Part shown: piece by piece, positions 1 through 7,875 of the stretch
Layout: the number at the start of each line of letters is the position of its first letter
Numbering within the stretch: position 1 is the stretch's first letter
Assembly: GCF_016862075.1 (NCBI RefSeq)
Contig: NZ_BOMG01000104.1
Location: forward strand, 62,001-126,000
Source of the DNA: Actinoplanes couchii
Lineage (GTDB): Bacteria; Actinomycetota; Actinomycetes; Mycobacteriales; Micromonosporaceae
Direction: 5' to 3'
DNA: 64,000 nt
Notes under the pieces: model-generated
What the model saw: only the letters and a program-made list of their open reading frames with translations
Told to the model about the DNA's origin: nothing
The model's database searches: none
Made by a program: the position numbers and the translations under genes

Positions 1-2832
1 GACGTCGAGCACGATCCGCCCTACCTGGTCGTCGAGTTCGTCGACGGCCCCAGCCTGGCCAGTGTCGTCCGCGAGCGGGGACCCCTCAAACCCTCCGAGG
101 TGTACGGTCTGGCAGTCGGCGTGGCCACCGCCCTGGTCGCCATCCACGGCGCCGGTGTCGTGCACCGCGACCTGAAACCGGCGAACGTCCTGGTCGCCGT
201 CGGCCTGCCCAAGGTGATCGACTTCGGGATCGCCCGCGGCACCGAGCTCAGCGCCGAGTTGACCGGCCCCGATCAGGTGATGGGCACGGTCGGCTACGTC
301 GCCCCGGAGAGCCTCGACGGCTCCGGAAAGGCCGGCCCGGCCGCCGACGTGTTCGCCTGGGGCGTGCTGATCGGGTACGCGGCGACCGGCAGCACCCCGT
401 TCCACGGCGACTCCCCGATGGCGACGATCGGCCGGATGCTCACCCAGCCGCCCGACCTGACCGGCATCCCCGACTCGCTGCGCGACCTGGTCGCCACCAC
501 TCTGGAGAAGGACCCGTCGGCCCGGCCCACCGCCCGGGAACTGCTCGACTCGCTGCTCAGCATGGGCACCGCCGACGTGTCGTCGAACGTCACCCCGGAA
601 CTGCGGCAGGCCGCGCTCGCCGCCCGGGCCCGGTCCCGGCTGCGCCGCTGGCCGCGCCGATTGCTGACCGCGGCCGTCGTGGCGGTGCTGCTCGGCGGGG
701 CCGGGTTCGCCGCGATCCGCGCCCGCGCCGACGCCGACCGTGCCTCCGACCAGGCGAGACAGCAGGAACGGACGCTCGTGCAACAGGATCTGCTGGCCCG
801 TTCGGCGGCGGCCCTGACCGCGGATCCGGGCCTGGCGTCGCGACTGGCGGTCAGCGCCTACGGCATGGACCGGTCGGCACGCAGTGGCGCGGCGGTGATG
901 GCGGCCCTGGCCACCGGCTACGCCGGCGAGCTGACCACGGGCTCCCCGGTCGTCAGCGCCGCGTTCCGGCCCGACGGCAAAGCGGTCGCCATCGGTGGGG
1001 AGAGCACCGCCGAGTTGTGGACGGAGACGGGAGCGGGCTTCCGTCGTACCGGAAATCTGCCCTCGAACTTGGGAAACGTGAACGAGCTGGCCTTCAGCCC
1101 GGACGGCCGCACCCTGGCCGTCGCCGCCGACCGGCTCACCGTGTGGAACGTCGCCGACACGTCCGCCCCACGCCTGCTCACCACCCAGGCCGGCAGCTCG
1201 GCGGTCACCGACGTGCGGTTCAGCGCGGACGGCCGGCGGCTGTTCACCGTCGCGGCCCGGGCCACCCTCTGGGACGTCCGCGAACCGGGCCGGCCGCGCG
1301 CGCTCTGGACCAGCACCAGCACCGCGCTGCCGACCGTGATGAACGCGGACTCCACCCTGCTCGCCGGCACCGGTGAGGACGGGCGGCTGACGCTCTGGCG
1401 CGCCGACGGATCCCGGACCGTCACCGGCGTCTCCACCGGCACCCCGGTCGCCCTCAGCGCGACCAGCCGGATCCTCGCGGTCCAGGACGGCGAGAAGGCG
1501 ATCCACTTCTACGACCTGACCGACCCGGCGGAGCCGCGGCGCCGGGGCACCATCACGGTCTCCGGGGATCGACTGTCGACGGCGGAGTTCAACGCCGCGG
1601 GTACGACCATCGCGCTCGGCCGCACCGACGGCACCGTCGAGGTGTGGAACGTCGCCGACCCGGACTCCCCGGTGCAGACCAAGACGATGACCCGGACCGG
1701 CGGGTGGATCACCTCGATCGACTTCAGCCCCGACGGCGCCCGGATCCTGACACCGGGCCCGCGCCTGACCAAGGCGGCGATGCTGTGGCAGATCGACGGT
1801 TTCGCGTTGCGCCGCCGGGCCACTCTCCAGGGCAGCACGGTGATCCCGTCCCGGACGGTGTCGGTGTCGGCCGAGGACGTGGTGGCCGCCGGATCCGCCG
1901 AGCGCCTGGACTACTGGGACGTCATCGACGCCGGGAACCCGAAACCGGCCGGGACCGCAAAACTCGTCCCGTCCGCCGGTGAACCGCTGGTGAGCAGTAC
2001 CTATGCGGTCCACGGCACGAACTTCTACTACACCGGCGGCAGCCTCTACTCGTTGACCGGGGCAAGCCCGCGCAATGTCTTCCCGCAGCTGCGGGCGGGT
2101 GCCGTGCTCGACCTCGAACCGGTCCGTGGGCTGGTCGCGGTCCTGGCCGGCGGCCCGCAGGAGCAGATCCGCATCCACCGGCTGGCCGGGGACGAACCGC
2201 CGCCGCTGGTCGCCACGATCCCGGCCGCGAACGTGTTCACCGCCCGTTTCGGTCTGGCCGGCGGCACCCTGGCCGTCGCGGACAGCGCCGGTCAGCAGAG
2301 TGGTAGCAGCAACGTCACCGTCTGGGATCTCGCCGACCCCACCGCGCCCACGAGAACCGGGACGTTCGCGGTCAACAGTGTCGGCCCCGCGGCGCTGGTG
2401 CCGGGAGCCGCGTTCACCGTCACGGTCGGTCAGGACCTGACGGTCTGGAACAACCGGGAAGGCAAGGACCAGTCGGTACGCACCGCGAGGCGCACCGATT
2501 TCGGCCGCCCCGACTCGCTGGCGTTGTCGGTCGACGGCTCACTGCTGGCGGTCACGGCGAGCGGATCCACCGAGATCTGGAGTGTCGGTTTCGCCAGTGA
2601 CCCGGTGCTGCTGGCGGTGGTCGGCGGCCGGACGACAGGTTCGGCGTTCAGCTCCCGCCAGCCCCTGCTGGTGACCGCCGACCCGTCCGGCGTGACCCTG
2701 TGGGACCTGATCCCGATCCGGGAGGTCCTACGAGACCCACTGCCGGCGGCATGCCGGCAGACCAGCGGCCTGACCCCGGCAGAATGGGCAGCGTACGCCC
2801 CCGGCCTGGACTTCGAACGCCCCTGCCCCTGA
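1..2832 (+). CDS. Ser/Thr protein kinase with C-terminal WD40-like propeller, 5' truncated by window
   Basis: Membrane receptor kinase of the PknB/Hanks type whose start lies upstream; the frame is open from base 1 (window codons begin DVEHDPPYLVVEF). The catalytic loop HRDLKPANVL lies at codons 55-64, the DFG motif at codon 74, and an APE-like APES follows. A single membrane helix is at about codons 220-240, after which the exported part carries repeated units of the type FSPDGRTLAVAADRLTVWNV, typical of WD40 blades. The kinase would face the cytosol and the propeller would sense an extracellular ligand. The glycine-rich loop and lysine of the kinase N-lobe lie outside the window. The stop is at 2830-2832. 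The family is certain; the ligand is unknown. Confidence 0.93.
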   Translation, partial: DVEHDPPYLVVEFVDGPSLASVVRERGPLKPSEVYGLAVGVATALVAIHGAGVVHRDLKPANVLVAVGLPKVIDFGIARGTELSAELTGPDQVMGTVGYVAPESLDGSGKAGPAADVFAWGVLIGYAATGSTPFHGDSPMATIGRMLTQPPDLTGIPDSLRDLVATTLEKDPSARPTARELLDSLLSMGTADVSSNVTPELRQAALAARARSRLRRWPRRLLTAAVVAVLLGGAGFAAIRARADADRASDQARQQERTLVQQDLLARSAAALTADPGLASRLAVSAYGMDRSARSGAAVMAALATGYAGELTTGSPVVSAAFRPDGKAVAIGGESTAELWTETGAGFRRTGNLPSNLGNVNELAFSPDGRTLAVAADRLTVWNVADTSAPRLLTTQAGSSAVTDVRFSADGRRLFTVAARATLWDVREPGRPRALWTSTSTALPTVMNADSTLLAGTGEDGRLTLWRADGSRTVTGVSTGTPVALSATSRILAVQDGEKAIHFYDLTDPAEPRRRGTITVSGDRLSTAEFNAAGTTIALGRTDGTVEVWNVADPDSPVQTKTMTRTGGWITSIDFSPDGARILTPGPRLTKAAMLWQIDGFALRRRATLQGSTVIPSRTVSVSAEDVVAAGSAERLDYWDVIDAGNPKPAGTAKLVPSAGEPLVSSTYAVHGTNFYYTGGSLYSLTGASPRNVFPQLRAGAVLDLEPVRGLVAVLAGGPQEQIRIHRLAGDEPPPLVATIPAANVFTARFGLAGGTLAVADSAGQQSGSSNVTVWDLADPTAPTRTGTFAVNSVGPAALVPGAAFTVTVGQDLTVWNNREGKDQSVRTARRTDFGRPDSLALSVDGSLLAVTASGSTEIWSVGFASDPVLLAVVGGRTTGSAFSSRQPLLVTADPSGVTLWDLIPIREVLRDPLPAACRQTSGLTPAEWAAYAPGLDFERPCP

Positions 2833-2837
2833 CCCTC

Positions 2838-3170
2838 TCAGTGCTGGGGCGAGGTGTCGACGGTCAAGCTCCGGGCCCGGGGATCCACCGAGAGCCATCC
2901 CGTCACCTCGTCCCCGGGCAGCAGCGCCGCCCAGTCCACCTGCTCCGACGAGCCGATCCCGACCGGCAGAACCAGAACGAACCGCCACTGCTCCTGTCCG
3001 CTGTCCCCACACCACGCTCGTCCGGAGACCGACGGCCGCGGCCCACCGAAGTCATAGTCCTCGGCGATCATGCCGTCGCACCAGTGCCGCCGCAGCCGCT
3101 CGTCGGCGATCTTCCGGAACTCGGCCGTGACGCGGTACTCGAGCCGCACCCAGAAGTCCTGCTCATCCAC
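2838..3170 (-). CDS. hypothetical protein, 110 aa
   Basis: Small soluble protein starting at ATG (3168-3170) and ending five bases from the kinase stop in convergent orientation. The sequence is acidic, with many aromatic residues in the N-terminal half (FWVRLEYRV) and a conserved-looking block QWRFVLVLP, but no catalytic motif or membrane segment that I recognise. Codon use matches its neighbours, which supports a real gene. It lies 24 bases downstream of the GNAT gene on the same strand and may be cotranscribed with it. Function unknown. Confidence 0.6.
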   Translation of the reverse strand: MDEQDFWVRLEYRVTAEFRKIADERLRRHWCDGMIAEDYDFGGPRPSVSGRAWCGDSGQEQWRFVLVLPVGIGSSEQVDWAALLPGDEVTGWLSVDPRARSLTVDTSPQH

Positions 3171-3194
3171 GTCCGCTCCTCCCGATCGAGTCGC

Positions 3195-3653
3195 TCACGG
3201 CGCGAAGCTCAGATTGAGCAGTTCCAGGCCCCCGACGGGCCGGAAGCCGATGGCGGTGTAGAGCTTCAGCGCCGGGACGTTGTCCGTCTCGGTCTGCAGT
3301 GACACGCGGAGAGCGCCGGCAGCACGTGCGCCTGTGATGGTGTGGCGCAGCAGGGCGCTCGCGATTCCGGTGCGGCGATGGTGCGGGGTCACGTAGAGGT
3401 CGCGGATCGACCATGCGGTGCCCAGCATGAGCGATGCCGGCATGGTCGCCACCGTGACGAAGCCACCGACCTGATCACCCCGGATGGCCGCGGCAACGGC
3501 AAGCCCGTGCTGTGCGACCTGCTCCCGGAGCCAGGAGCCCGTGCGCGCAAGGGCCGACGGCTGACCGTAGTGCACCCGATAGGCATCGAACAGGACAGCT
3601 ACCTGATCAAACGCTGCATGGCCCGGCACCACGGGCACGATGGTCGTCGTCAC
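3195..3653 (-). CDS. GNAT family N-acetyltransferase
   Basis: Acetyl-CoA-dependent N-acetyltransferase of 152 residues. The acetyl-CoA binding signature is HHRRTGIASALLRHT (RxxGxA type) in the middle of the protein, preceded by the beta4 strand IRDLYVTP and followed by the beta5 segment LRVSLQTETDN and the usual ALKLYTAIGF block. The start is GTG at 3651-3653. It is divergent from the PadR gene at 3748, so the control region between them is shared. The acceptor substrate cannot be deduced; small-molecule or protein N-termini are both possible. Confidence 0.85.
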   Translation of the reverse strand: MTTTIVPVVPGHAAFDQVAVLFDAYRVHYGQPSALARTGSWLREQVAQHGLAVAAAIRGDQVGGFVTVATMPASLMLGTAWSIRDLYVTPHHRRTGIASALLRHTITGARAAGALRVSLQTETDNVPALKLYTAIGFRPVGGLELLNLSFAP

Positions 3654-3717
3654 TGCGCAAGTATGTCCGGCCTGGCGGCTGCCGTGCGGAACTGGTGCCA
3701 GATGTGGATCCGGGCGC

Positions 3718-3736
3718 TACTGTGCGGCGTACAGTA
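3718..3736. promoter_or_regulatory. putative PadR operator overlapping a -10 box
   Basis: Inverted repeat TACTGT-N7-ACAGTA (3718-3723 and 3731-3736), followed by another ACAGT. The hexamer TACAGT at 3730-3735 resembles a -10 box 12 bases before the PadR start. A site here would allow autorepression. Inferred from sequence symmetry and position only. Confidence 0.5.
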
Positions 3737-3747
3737 CAGTGTGGCGC

Positions 3748-4098
3748 ATGGTAGGTGACGTGCACGACAAGCTCGAACTCGAGCTTCGCCGTGGGGTCGT
3801 GGTGCTTGCCGTTCTGTCGCGGCTGCGGACCCTGCGGTACGGCTATGAGCTGCGGCAATCGCTGATCGCTGTGGGAATGCCGATCGAGGAGGGCACGCTC
3901 TACCCGCTGCTGCGGCGGCTGGAGAGTCAAGGGGTGCTGACCAGCGAGTGGCGGGCCGCCGAGCAGGGGCCGTCGCGGCGCTACTACGTGCTCAGCGCCG
4001 CCGGTGTCGATCTGCTCGGGCGGCTCACCGGCACCTGGCACGGCATGGCCAAGGCGATGGACGACATCCTGGACGAGGGGCGGCGTGATGACACCTGA
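3748..4098 (+). CDS. PadR family transcriptional regulator
   Basis: Winged-helix repressor of 116 residues. The PadR core is clear: helix RLRTLRYGYELRQSL, then GMPIEEGTLYPLLRRLESQG, the conserved EGTLYPLL recognition segment, and the wing GPSRRYYVLSAAG. I start it at ATG 3748 (MVGDVHDKL) rather than at an earlier in-frame codon at 3640, because the N-terminal extension has no family match and runs through the operator. It overlaps the following membrane-protein gene by 11 bp, the usual arrangement of PadR with a HAAS-type membrane partner. It probably represses its own operon. Confidence 0.88.
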   Translation: MVGDVHDKLELELRRGVVVLAVLSRLRTLRYGYELRQSLIAVGMPIEEGTLYPLLRRLESQGVLTSEWRAAEQGPSRRYYVLSAAGVDLLGRLTGTWHGMAKAMDDILDEGRRDDT

Positions 4099-4999
4099 CG
4101 AGATGATCGACGGATACGTGGCCGAGGTCGTGCTGCTCCTGCCGCACCGGCAGCGCGCCGACGTGGCCCGGGAGCTGCGGGACCTGATCGCCCAGGAGGT
4201 GGCCGACGCCGCCGAGACCCGGCCCGGCCGTGCCGACGACGCGGTGGCCGCGGTGCTGACCGGATTCGGGCGCCCGGCCGAGGTGGCCGCCCGGTACCGG
4301 GCGCCGATCGTGGTGATCGACCCGGCCGACTCGCGCCGCCTGTTCACCCTGGCCGCCGGGGGAGCGGTCCTGATCTGGGCCGGGGCTCTGCTCGGTGGGC
4401 TCATCGAGCACCGGGACCTCCCGGCCGCCCTCGACGAGGCCACACCGTGGCTGTTCGGGTGGCTGGGCCTGCTGGTCACCTGGTTCGCGGTCGCGGCCTG
4501 GTGGCGGCGGCGCCGGCCGGTCCCGGTGTGGAGACCCCGGCCGGTCCCGACCGACCGGATCAGCCGGCCCGGGCGGGTGGCGGCACTGGTGTTCTACGTC
4601 GCCGGCACCCTCGCGCTCGTCTACCCGGCGACCATGCTGGAGCTGATCAGTGGCGGTCAGGCGGCGCCCCAGGCCTACACCGCCCTGGCGTACGACGACG
4701 ATTTCCTGGCGGTTCGCGGCCCTGTCGTACTCGGCCTGCTGGTCCTGAGCCTGGTGCTGCAGGCGGTGACGATCGGGCAGGGCCGCCGGATGCCCTGGAA
4801 CCGGCACTCCGAACCGATTCTGGGCCTGATCATGTGCGCGGTGCTGACCTGGGTGGTGTCCGAGCCGGTGTTCGTGACTAGCCTCGCCGACCGTACGGCG
4901 AAGGAGATCGTCGCTCTTCTGATCTTGATCTCTCTGGCCGGCCTGGCATTCAGCCTGCGCCGCGACCGGGTGCGGCAGGCGGTCCTGGGCCGAGGATGA
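4088..4999 (+). CDS. HAAS-domain multi-pass membrane protein
   Basis: Protein of 303 residues from ATG 4088. The N-terminal 70 residues (DEMIDGYVAEVVLLLPHRQR, then ARELRDLI, and GFGRPAEVAARYR) form the HAAS/DUF1700-like helical module that typically accompanies PadR regulators. About six hydrophobic segments follow, for example AAGGAVLIWAGALLGGL and VAALVFYVAGTLALVYPA. It overlaps the PadR gene by 11 bp and is therefore very likely cotranslated with it. Such proteins are thought to act in membrane or envelope homeostasis; the exact role is unknown. Confidence 0.78.
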   Translation: MTPDEMIDGYVAEVVLLLPHRQRADVARELRDLIAQEVADAAETRPGRADDAVAAVLTGFGRPAEVAARYRAPIVVIDPADSRRLFTLAAGGAVLIWAGALLGGLIEHRDLPAALDEATPWLFGWLGLLVTWFAVAAWWRRRRPVPVWRPRPVPTDRISRPGRVAALVFYVAGTLALVYPATMLELISGGQAAPQAYTALAYDDDFLAVRGPVVLGLLVLSLVLQAVTIGQGRRMPWNRHSEPILGLIMCAVLTWVVSEPVFVTSLADRTAKEIVALLILISLAGLAFSLRRDRVRQAVLGRG

Positions 5000-5006
5000 T
5001 GGGCCG

Positions 5007-5549
5007 ATGATGGAGGAGGACGCCCGCGCGGCGTGGTTCGAGGCGCTGCCGGAGGGGATCCGCCGGCAGGTCGACGGGTACGTGCTGCAGGGCCAGGATC
5101 TTCCGGCGATCCGCATCATCGCCGGAGTCGGGCTGGTCACGGCTCAGCTCGTCGTCGGTGACCGGTCCCGGCACTACGGCGACCGGGTCGCGCGCCGCCC
5201 GGACGATCCGCTCGACCTGGAGTCGCTGGTGTTCCGGGCGGCCGGGATCCGGCAGCGGATCGTGGCGATCGAGGCGGTGTGGGACGGCGACACGGTCCAC
5301 GACTGGTTCGTGCGCCTGCTGGCCGTGCTGGATCCGGCGCCGGGCGAGCAGGTGCTGGGCGAGCAGGTGCTGGCCGTGATCCCCTGGGGCGCCGCCGAGC
5401 GCTACCTCGGTGACGTCGACAGCCCTGGGCACCCGTCCGCGGTCGCCGCCGAAAGATCCGGCCGGGCGCTGGCCGAGCATCTCGGGGTGCCGTTCCACTT
5501 CGGCAGCCCGGACCAGCCCGACGACGAGGCGCCCCGGTGGCGGCCCTGA
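5007..5549 (+). CDS. hypothetical protein, 180 aa, with internal 15-bp tandem duplication
   Basis: Soluble acidic protein starting at ATG 5007, seven bases after the membrane-protein stop, so probably the third gene of the PadR operon. No domain recognised. It begins MMEEDARAAWFEALPEGIRR and has a middle IRIIAGVGLVTAQLVVGD that could be a cofactor- or substrate-binding core. Bases 5343-5357 (GGCGAGCAGGTGCTG) are repeated exactly at 5358-5372, giving GEQVLGEQVL; this in-frame duplication looks recent. Codon use is normal for the region. Confidence 0.65.
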   Translation: MMEEDARAAWFEALPEGIRRQVDGYVLQGQDLPAIRIIAGVGLVTAQLVVGDRSRHYGDRVARRPDDPLDLESLVFRAAGIRQRIVAIEAVWDGDTVHDWFVRLLAVLDPAPGEQVLGEQVLAVIPWGAAERYLGDVDSPGHPSAVAAERSGRALAEHLGVPFHFGSPDQPDDEAPRWRP

Positions 5550-5581
5550 ACCGTTCCGGCCTCACCCCGCACCCCACCTAC

Positions 5582-5587
5582 TAGGAT
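5582..5587 (+). promoter_or_regulatory. -10 box for a leaderless transcript
   Basis: TAGGAT ends six bases before the GTG start at 5594, and no Shine-Dalgarno sequence is visible between them. This spacing places the transcription start at or next to the start codon, the usual sign of leaderless mRNA in actinobacteria. Confidence 0.4.
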
Positions 5588-5593
5588 GGTCTT

Positions 5594-6361
5594 GTGGCCG
5601 AGCGTGTCCGATTCGCCAGCAGTCGAGGTCCCGCCCTGGTCGGCCTGATCGACCACCCCGCCGAGCCGGTCCGGGGCTGGGGTGTGTTCGCGCACGGCTT
5701 CGCGCTCAGCAAGGACTCGCCCGCGGCCTCCCGCACCTGCAAGCAGCTCGCGTCCGAGGGCATCGGCATGCTGCGCTTCGACAACCTCGGCCTGGGCGAC
5801 TCGGAGGGCGACTGGGGCGACGGATCGTTCGCGGTCAAGGTCGACGACACCGTGCTGGCCGCGGAGTTCCTGACCGGACTCGGTACGCCGCCGGGCATCC
5901 TGGTCGGGCACTCCCTCGGCGGCGCCGCGGTGATCGCCGCCGCGAACCGGGTGCCGAGCGTCCGGGCGGTCGCCACCATCGGCGCCCCGTTCGAGCCGAA
6001 GAACGTGGAGCGGCACTACCAGGCGCTCGCCGACCGGGTGCTGCAGGACGGGCACGCCGAGTGGCTGGTCGGCGGGAAGACGCTGATCCTGAAACGCAGC
6101 CTCGTCGAGGACTTCCGCCGCGCCGAGCTGCATCATCACGTGGTCGAGCTGGGCCTGCCGCTGCTGGTGATGCACTCACCCACGGACAGCACGGTGAGTG
6201 TCGACAACGCCAGCCGGATCTTCAAGACCGCCAGGCATCCGCGGAGTTTCATCGCCCTCGAGGGGTCGGACCACCTGCTGACGGCCCCGGGCCAGCCACA
6301 GCGGGCGGCCCGGGTGATCAGCGCCTGGGCCGATCCCTACCTATCCTTGGGCGGCGTGTGA
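5594..6361 (+). CDS. alpha/beta hydrolase (serine hydrolase)
   Basis: Cytosolic hydrolase of 255 residues. The nucleophile elbow GHSLGGAA is at about residues 105-112, the oxyanion segment is FAHGFALSKDSPAA, the acid is in HSPTDST and the histidine in GSDHLL. The FAHGF and FDNLGLGDSEGDW segments resemble the hydrolase often fused to or encoded next to OsmC, although no OsmC gene is nearby. The start is GTG 5594, just downstream of a TAGGAT box. The 3' end overlaps the convergent SDR gene by 21 bp. Substrate unknown. Confidence 0.85.
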   Translation: MAERVRFASSRGPALVGLIDHPAEPVRGWGVFAHGFALSKDSPAASRTCKQLASEGIGMLRFDNLGLGDSEGDWGDGSFAVKVDDTVLAAEFLTGLGTPPGILVGHSLGGAAVIAAANRVPSVRAVATIGAPFEPKNVERHYQALADRVLQDGHAEWLVGGKTLILKRSLVEDFRRAELHHHVVELGLPLLVMHSPTDSTVSVDNASRIFKTARHPRSFIALEGSDHLLTAPGQPQRAARVISAWADPYLSLGGV

Positions 6362-7156
6362 GACGTGCTCCCAGTCGGACCAGGTTTGCAGACGCTGGGC
6401 GTACAGGTGCTTGACGATCTGGGTCGGCTGGGAACCGAACAGCACCCGTAGCGGCGGGTTCTCCGCGTCAACGATCTGCAGCAGAGCCGGCCCGGCCGCT
6501 GCCGGATCCCCGTACTGGGCGCCGCCCGCGCGAGCCGCCATCGCGTCACGAAGCGGCTGGTAGGCGGGCTGCGGTGTGGCACGCACCGCCGACGACCCGG
6601 CCCAGTCGGTGGCGAAACCACCCGGCTCGACCAGGGTCACCTTGATGCCGAACCCGGCGACCTCCTGCGCAAGGGATTCGGTGAGACCCTCCAGAGCCCA
6701 CTTGGAGGCGTGGTAGCCGCCGAGGTTCGGGAACGCGCCGACCCCGCCGATGGTGGAGATCTGGACGATGTGACCGCTCTGCTGCTCGCGCAGGATCGGC
6801 AGGACCGCCCGGGTCACGAAGAACGCGCCGAACAGGTTGGTCTCCAGCTGGTCCCGCAGCTGCTCCTCGGTGATCTCCTCCACCGCCCCGAACAGGCCGT
6901 AACCCGCATTGTTGACCACGACATCGAGACGACCGAATTTCTGGTACGCGGTGACGACGGCGGCGCTGACGGCGTCCTTGTCGGTGACGTCCAGTGCGAG
7001 CGGCAGGATCGCGTCCCCGTACTTGGCGACCAGACCGTCCAGTGACCCGGTGTCGCGGGCGGTGGCGGCGACCTTGTCACCGCGGTCGAGTGCCGCTTCG
7101 GTGAACGTGCGGCCGAAGCCGCGGGAGGTGCCGGTGATGAACCAGACCTTGCTCAT
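6341..7156 (-). CDS. short-chain dehydrogenase/reductase (SDR)
   Basis: Classical NAD(P)-dependent SDR of 271 residues starting at ATG 7154-7156. The cofactor motif TGTSRGFGR is at residues 8-16, NNAGYG in the middle, and the catalytic YHASK follows, with the serine in QISTIGG. The C-terminal end (VLFGSQPTQIVKHLYAQRL) fits the long-chain SDR subgroup annotated as ketoreductases. It is divergent from the TetR gene at 7234, and the intergenic region holds a candidate TetR operator. A paralogous SDR/TetR unit lies at 62703-64000. Confidence 0.92.
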   Translation of the reverse strand: MSKVWFITGTSRGFGRTFTEAALDRGDKVAATARDTGSLDGLVAKYGDAILPLALDVTDKDAVSAAVVTAYQKFGRLDVVVNNAGYGLFGAVEEITEEQLRDQLETNLFGAFFVTRAVLPILREQQSGHIVQISTIGGVGAFPNLGGYHASKWALEGLTESLAQEVAGFGIKVTLVEPGGFATDWAGSSAVRATPQPAYQPLRDAMAARAGGAQYGDPAAAGPALLQIVDAENPPLRVLFGSQPTQIVKHLYAQRLQTWSDWEHVSHAAQG

Positions 7157-7172
7157 GGTGATCCCCCTTTCC

Positions 7173-7197
7173 GAGTTCGAACTCTAGACCGCGTCTA
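7173..7197. promoter_or_regulatory. palindrome and putative TetR operator between SDR and TetR genes
   Basis: Two adjacent symmetric elements: the perfect 12-bp palindrome GAGTTCGAACTC at 7173-7184, then TAGAC-CGC-GTCTA at 7185-7197. The second has the 5-3-5 form common for TetR-family sites and lies midway between the divergent starts. The first overlaps the leader of the SDR gene. Confidence 0.5.
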
Positions 7198-7233
7198 ATT
7201 ATCGACGGCGTCAAGTCACGGTAGGATGTGCTG

Positions 7234-7875
7234 ATGAGCCTGCGCGAACGCAAGAAGCTGGCGACCTGGCGGGCCATCCGGACAGCCGCACTCCGGCTGT
7301 TCGAGGAGCGCGGCTACGAGGCCGTCAGCGTCGAGCAGATCGCCGCCGCCGCCGACGTGTCCCGCGCGACGTTCTTCAACTACTTCGCCAGCAAGGAAGC
7401 CGTCGTCTTCGACCAGGACCCGGAGGAACAGGACGCCTGGCGGGCACTGATGGACCAGCGCCCCGCCGACGAGCCGCTCTGGGAATCGCTCAGCGCGATC
7501 ATGACCGGGTTCACCGAACGCCTCGCCGACCGGATGCCCCTGCAACGACGGCTCAAGGCCCAGTCACCCGCACTCGCCCAGTCCACCCAGGACTTCGGCG
7601 CCCGCTTCCGCGACGACCTGCACACCTGGGCGCTGGCCCGAGCCGGCGCAGATGACGAGATGACCGCGCTCCTCCAGCTCAACCTGGTCCAGGCGGCGAC
7701 GTCGACGGCGTACCAGGCCTGGCGTACCGAAGAAGGCTTCGACGTCTTCCTGCAACGCCTCGACCAGTGCCTACGCAGCGTCGGCGAGGGAGTCGGACAC
7801 CCGAAGGCCGCCGCGCACCCGGACACCGGCGTCTACACCATGGAGGAAGGACGCTCGGCGACGATCTCCCGCTGA
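7234..7875 (+). CDS. TetR family transcriptional regulator
   Basis: Repressor of about 213 residues. The N-terminal helix-turn-helix is evident in WRAIRTAALRLFEERGYEAV, SVEQIAAAADVSRATFFNYF and ASKEAVVF. The C-terminal ligand domain is all-helical and unassigned. I prefer ATG 7234 over GTG 7228: a TAGGAT box (7222-7227) ends six bases before the ATG, which fits a leaderless start. It probably represses the divergent SDR gene and itself. Its last 43 bases overlap the convergent enoyl-CoA hydratase gene. Confidence 0.88.
   Translation: MSLRERKKLATWRAIRTAALRLFEERGYEAVSVEQIAAAADVSRATFFNYFASKEAVVFDQDPEEQDAWRALMDQRPADEPLWESLSAIMTGFTERLADRMPLQRRLKAQSPALAQSTQDFGARFRDDLHTWALARAGADDEMTALLQLNLVQAATSTAYQAWRTEEGFDVFLQRLDQCLRSVGEGVGHPKAAAHPDTGVYTMEEGRSATISR

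Noticed and set aside
5343-5372. Tandem 15-bp repeat as a slippage hotspot or mobile-element trace
   Set aside because: It is a single in-frame duplication inside a normal gene, with no flanking features.
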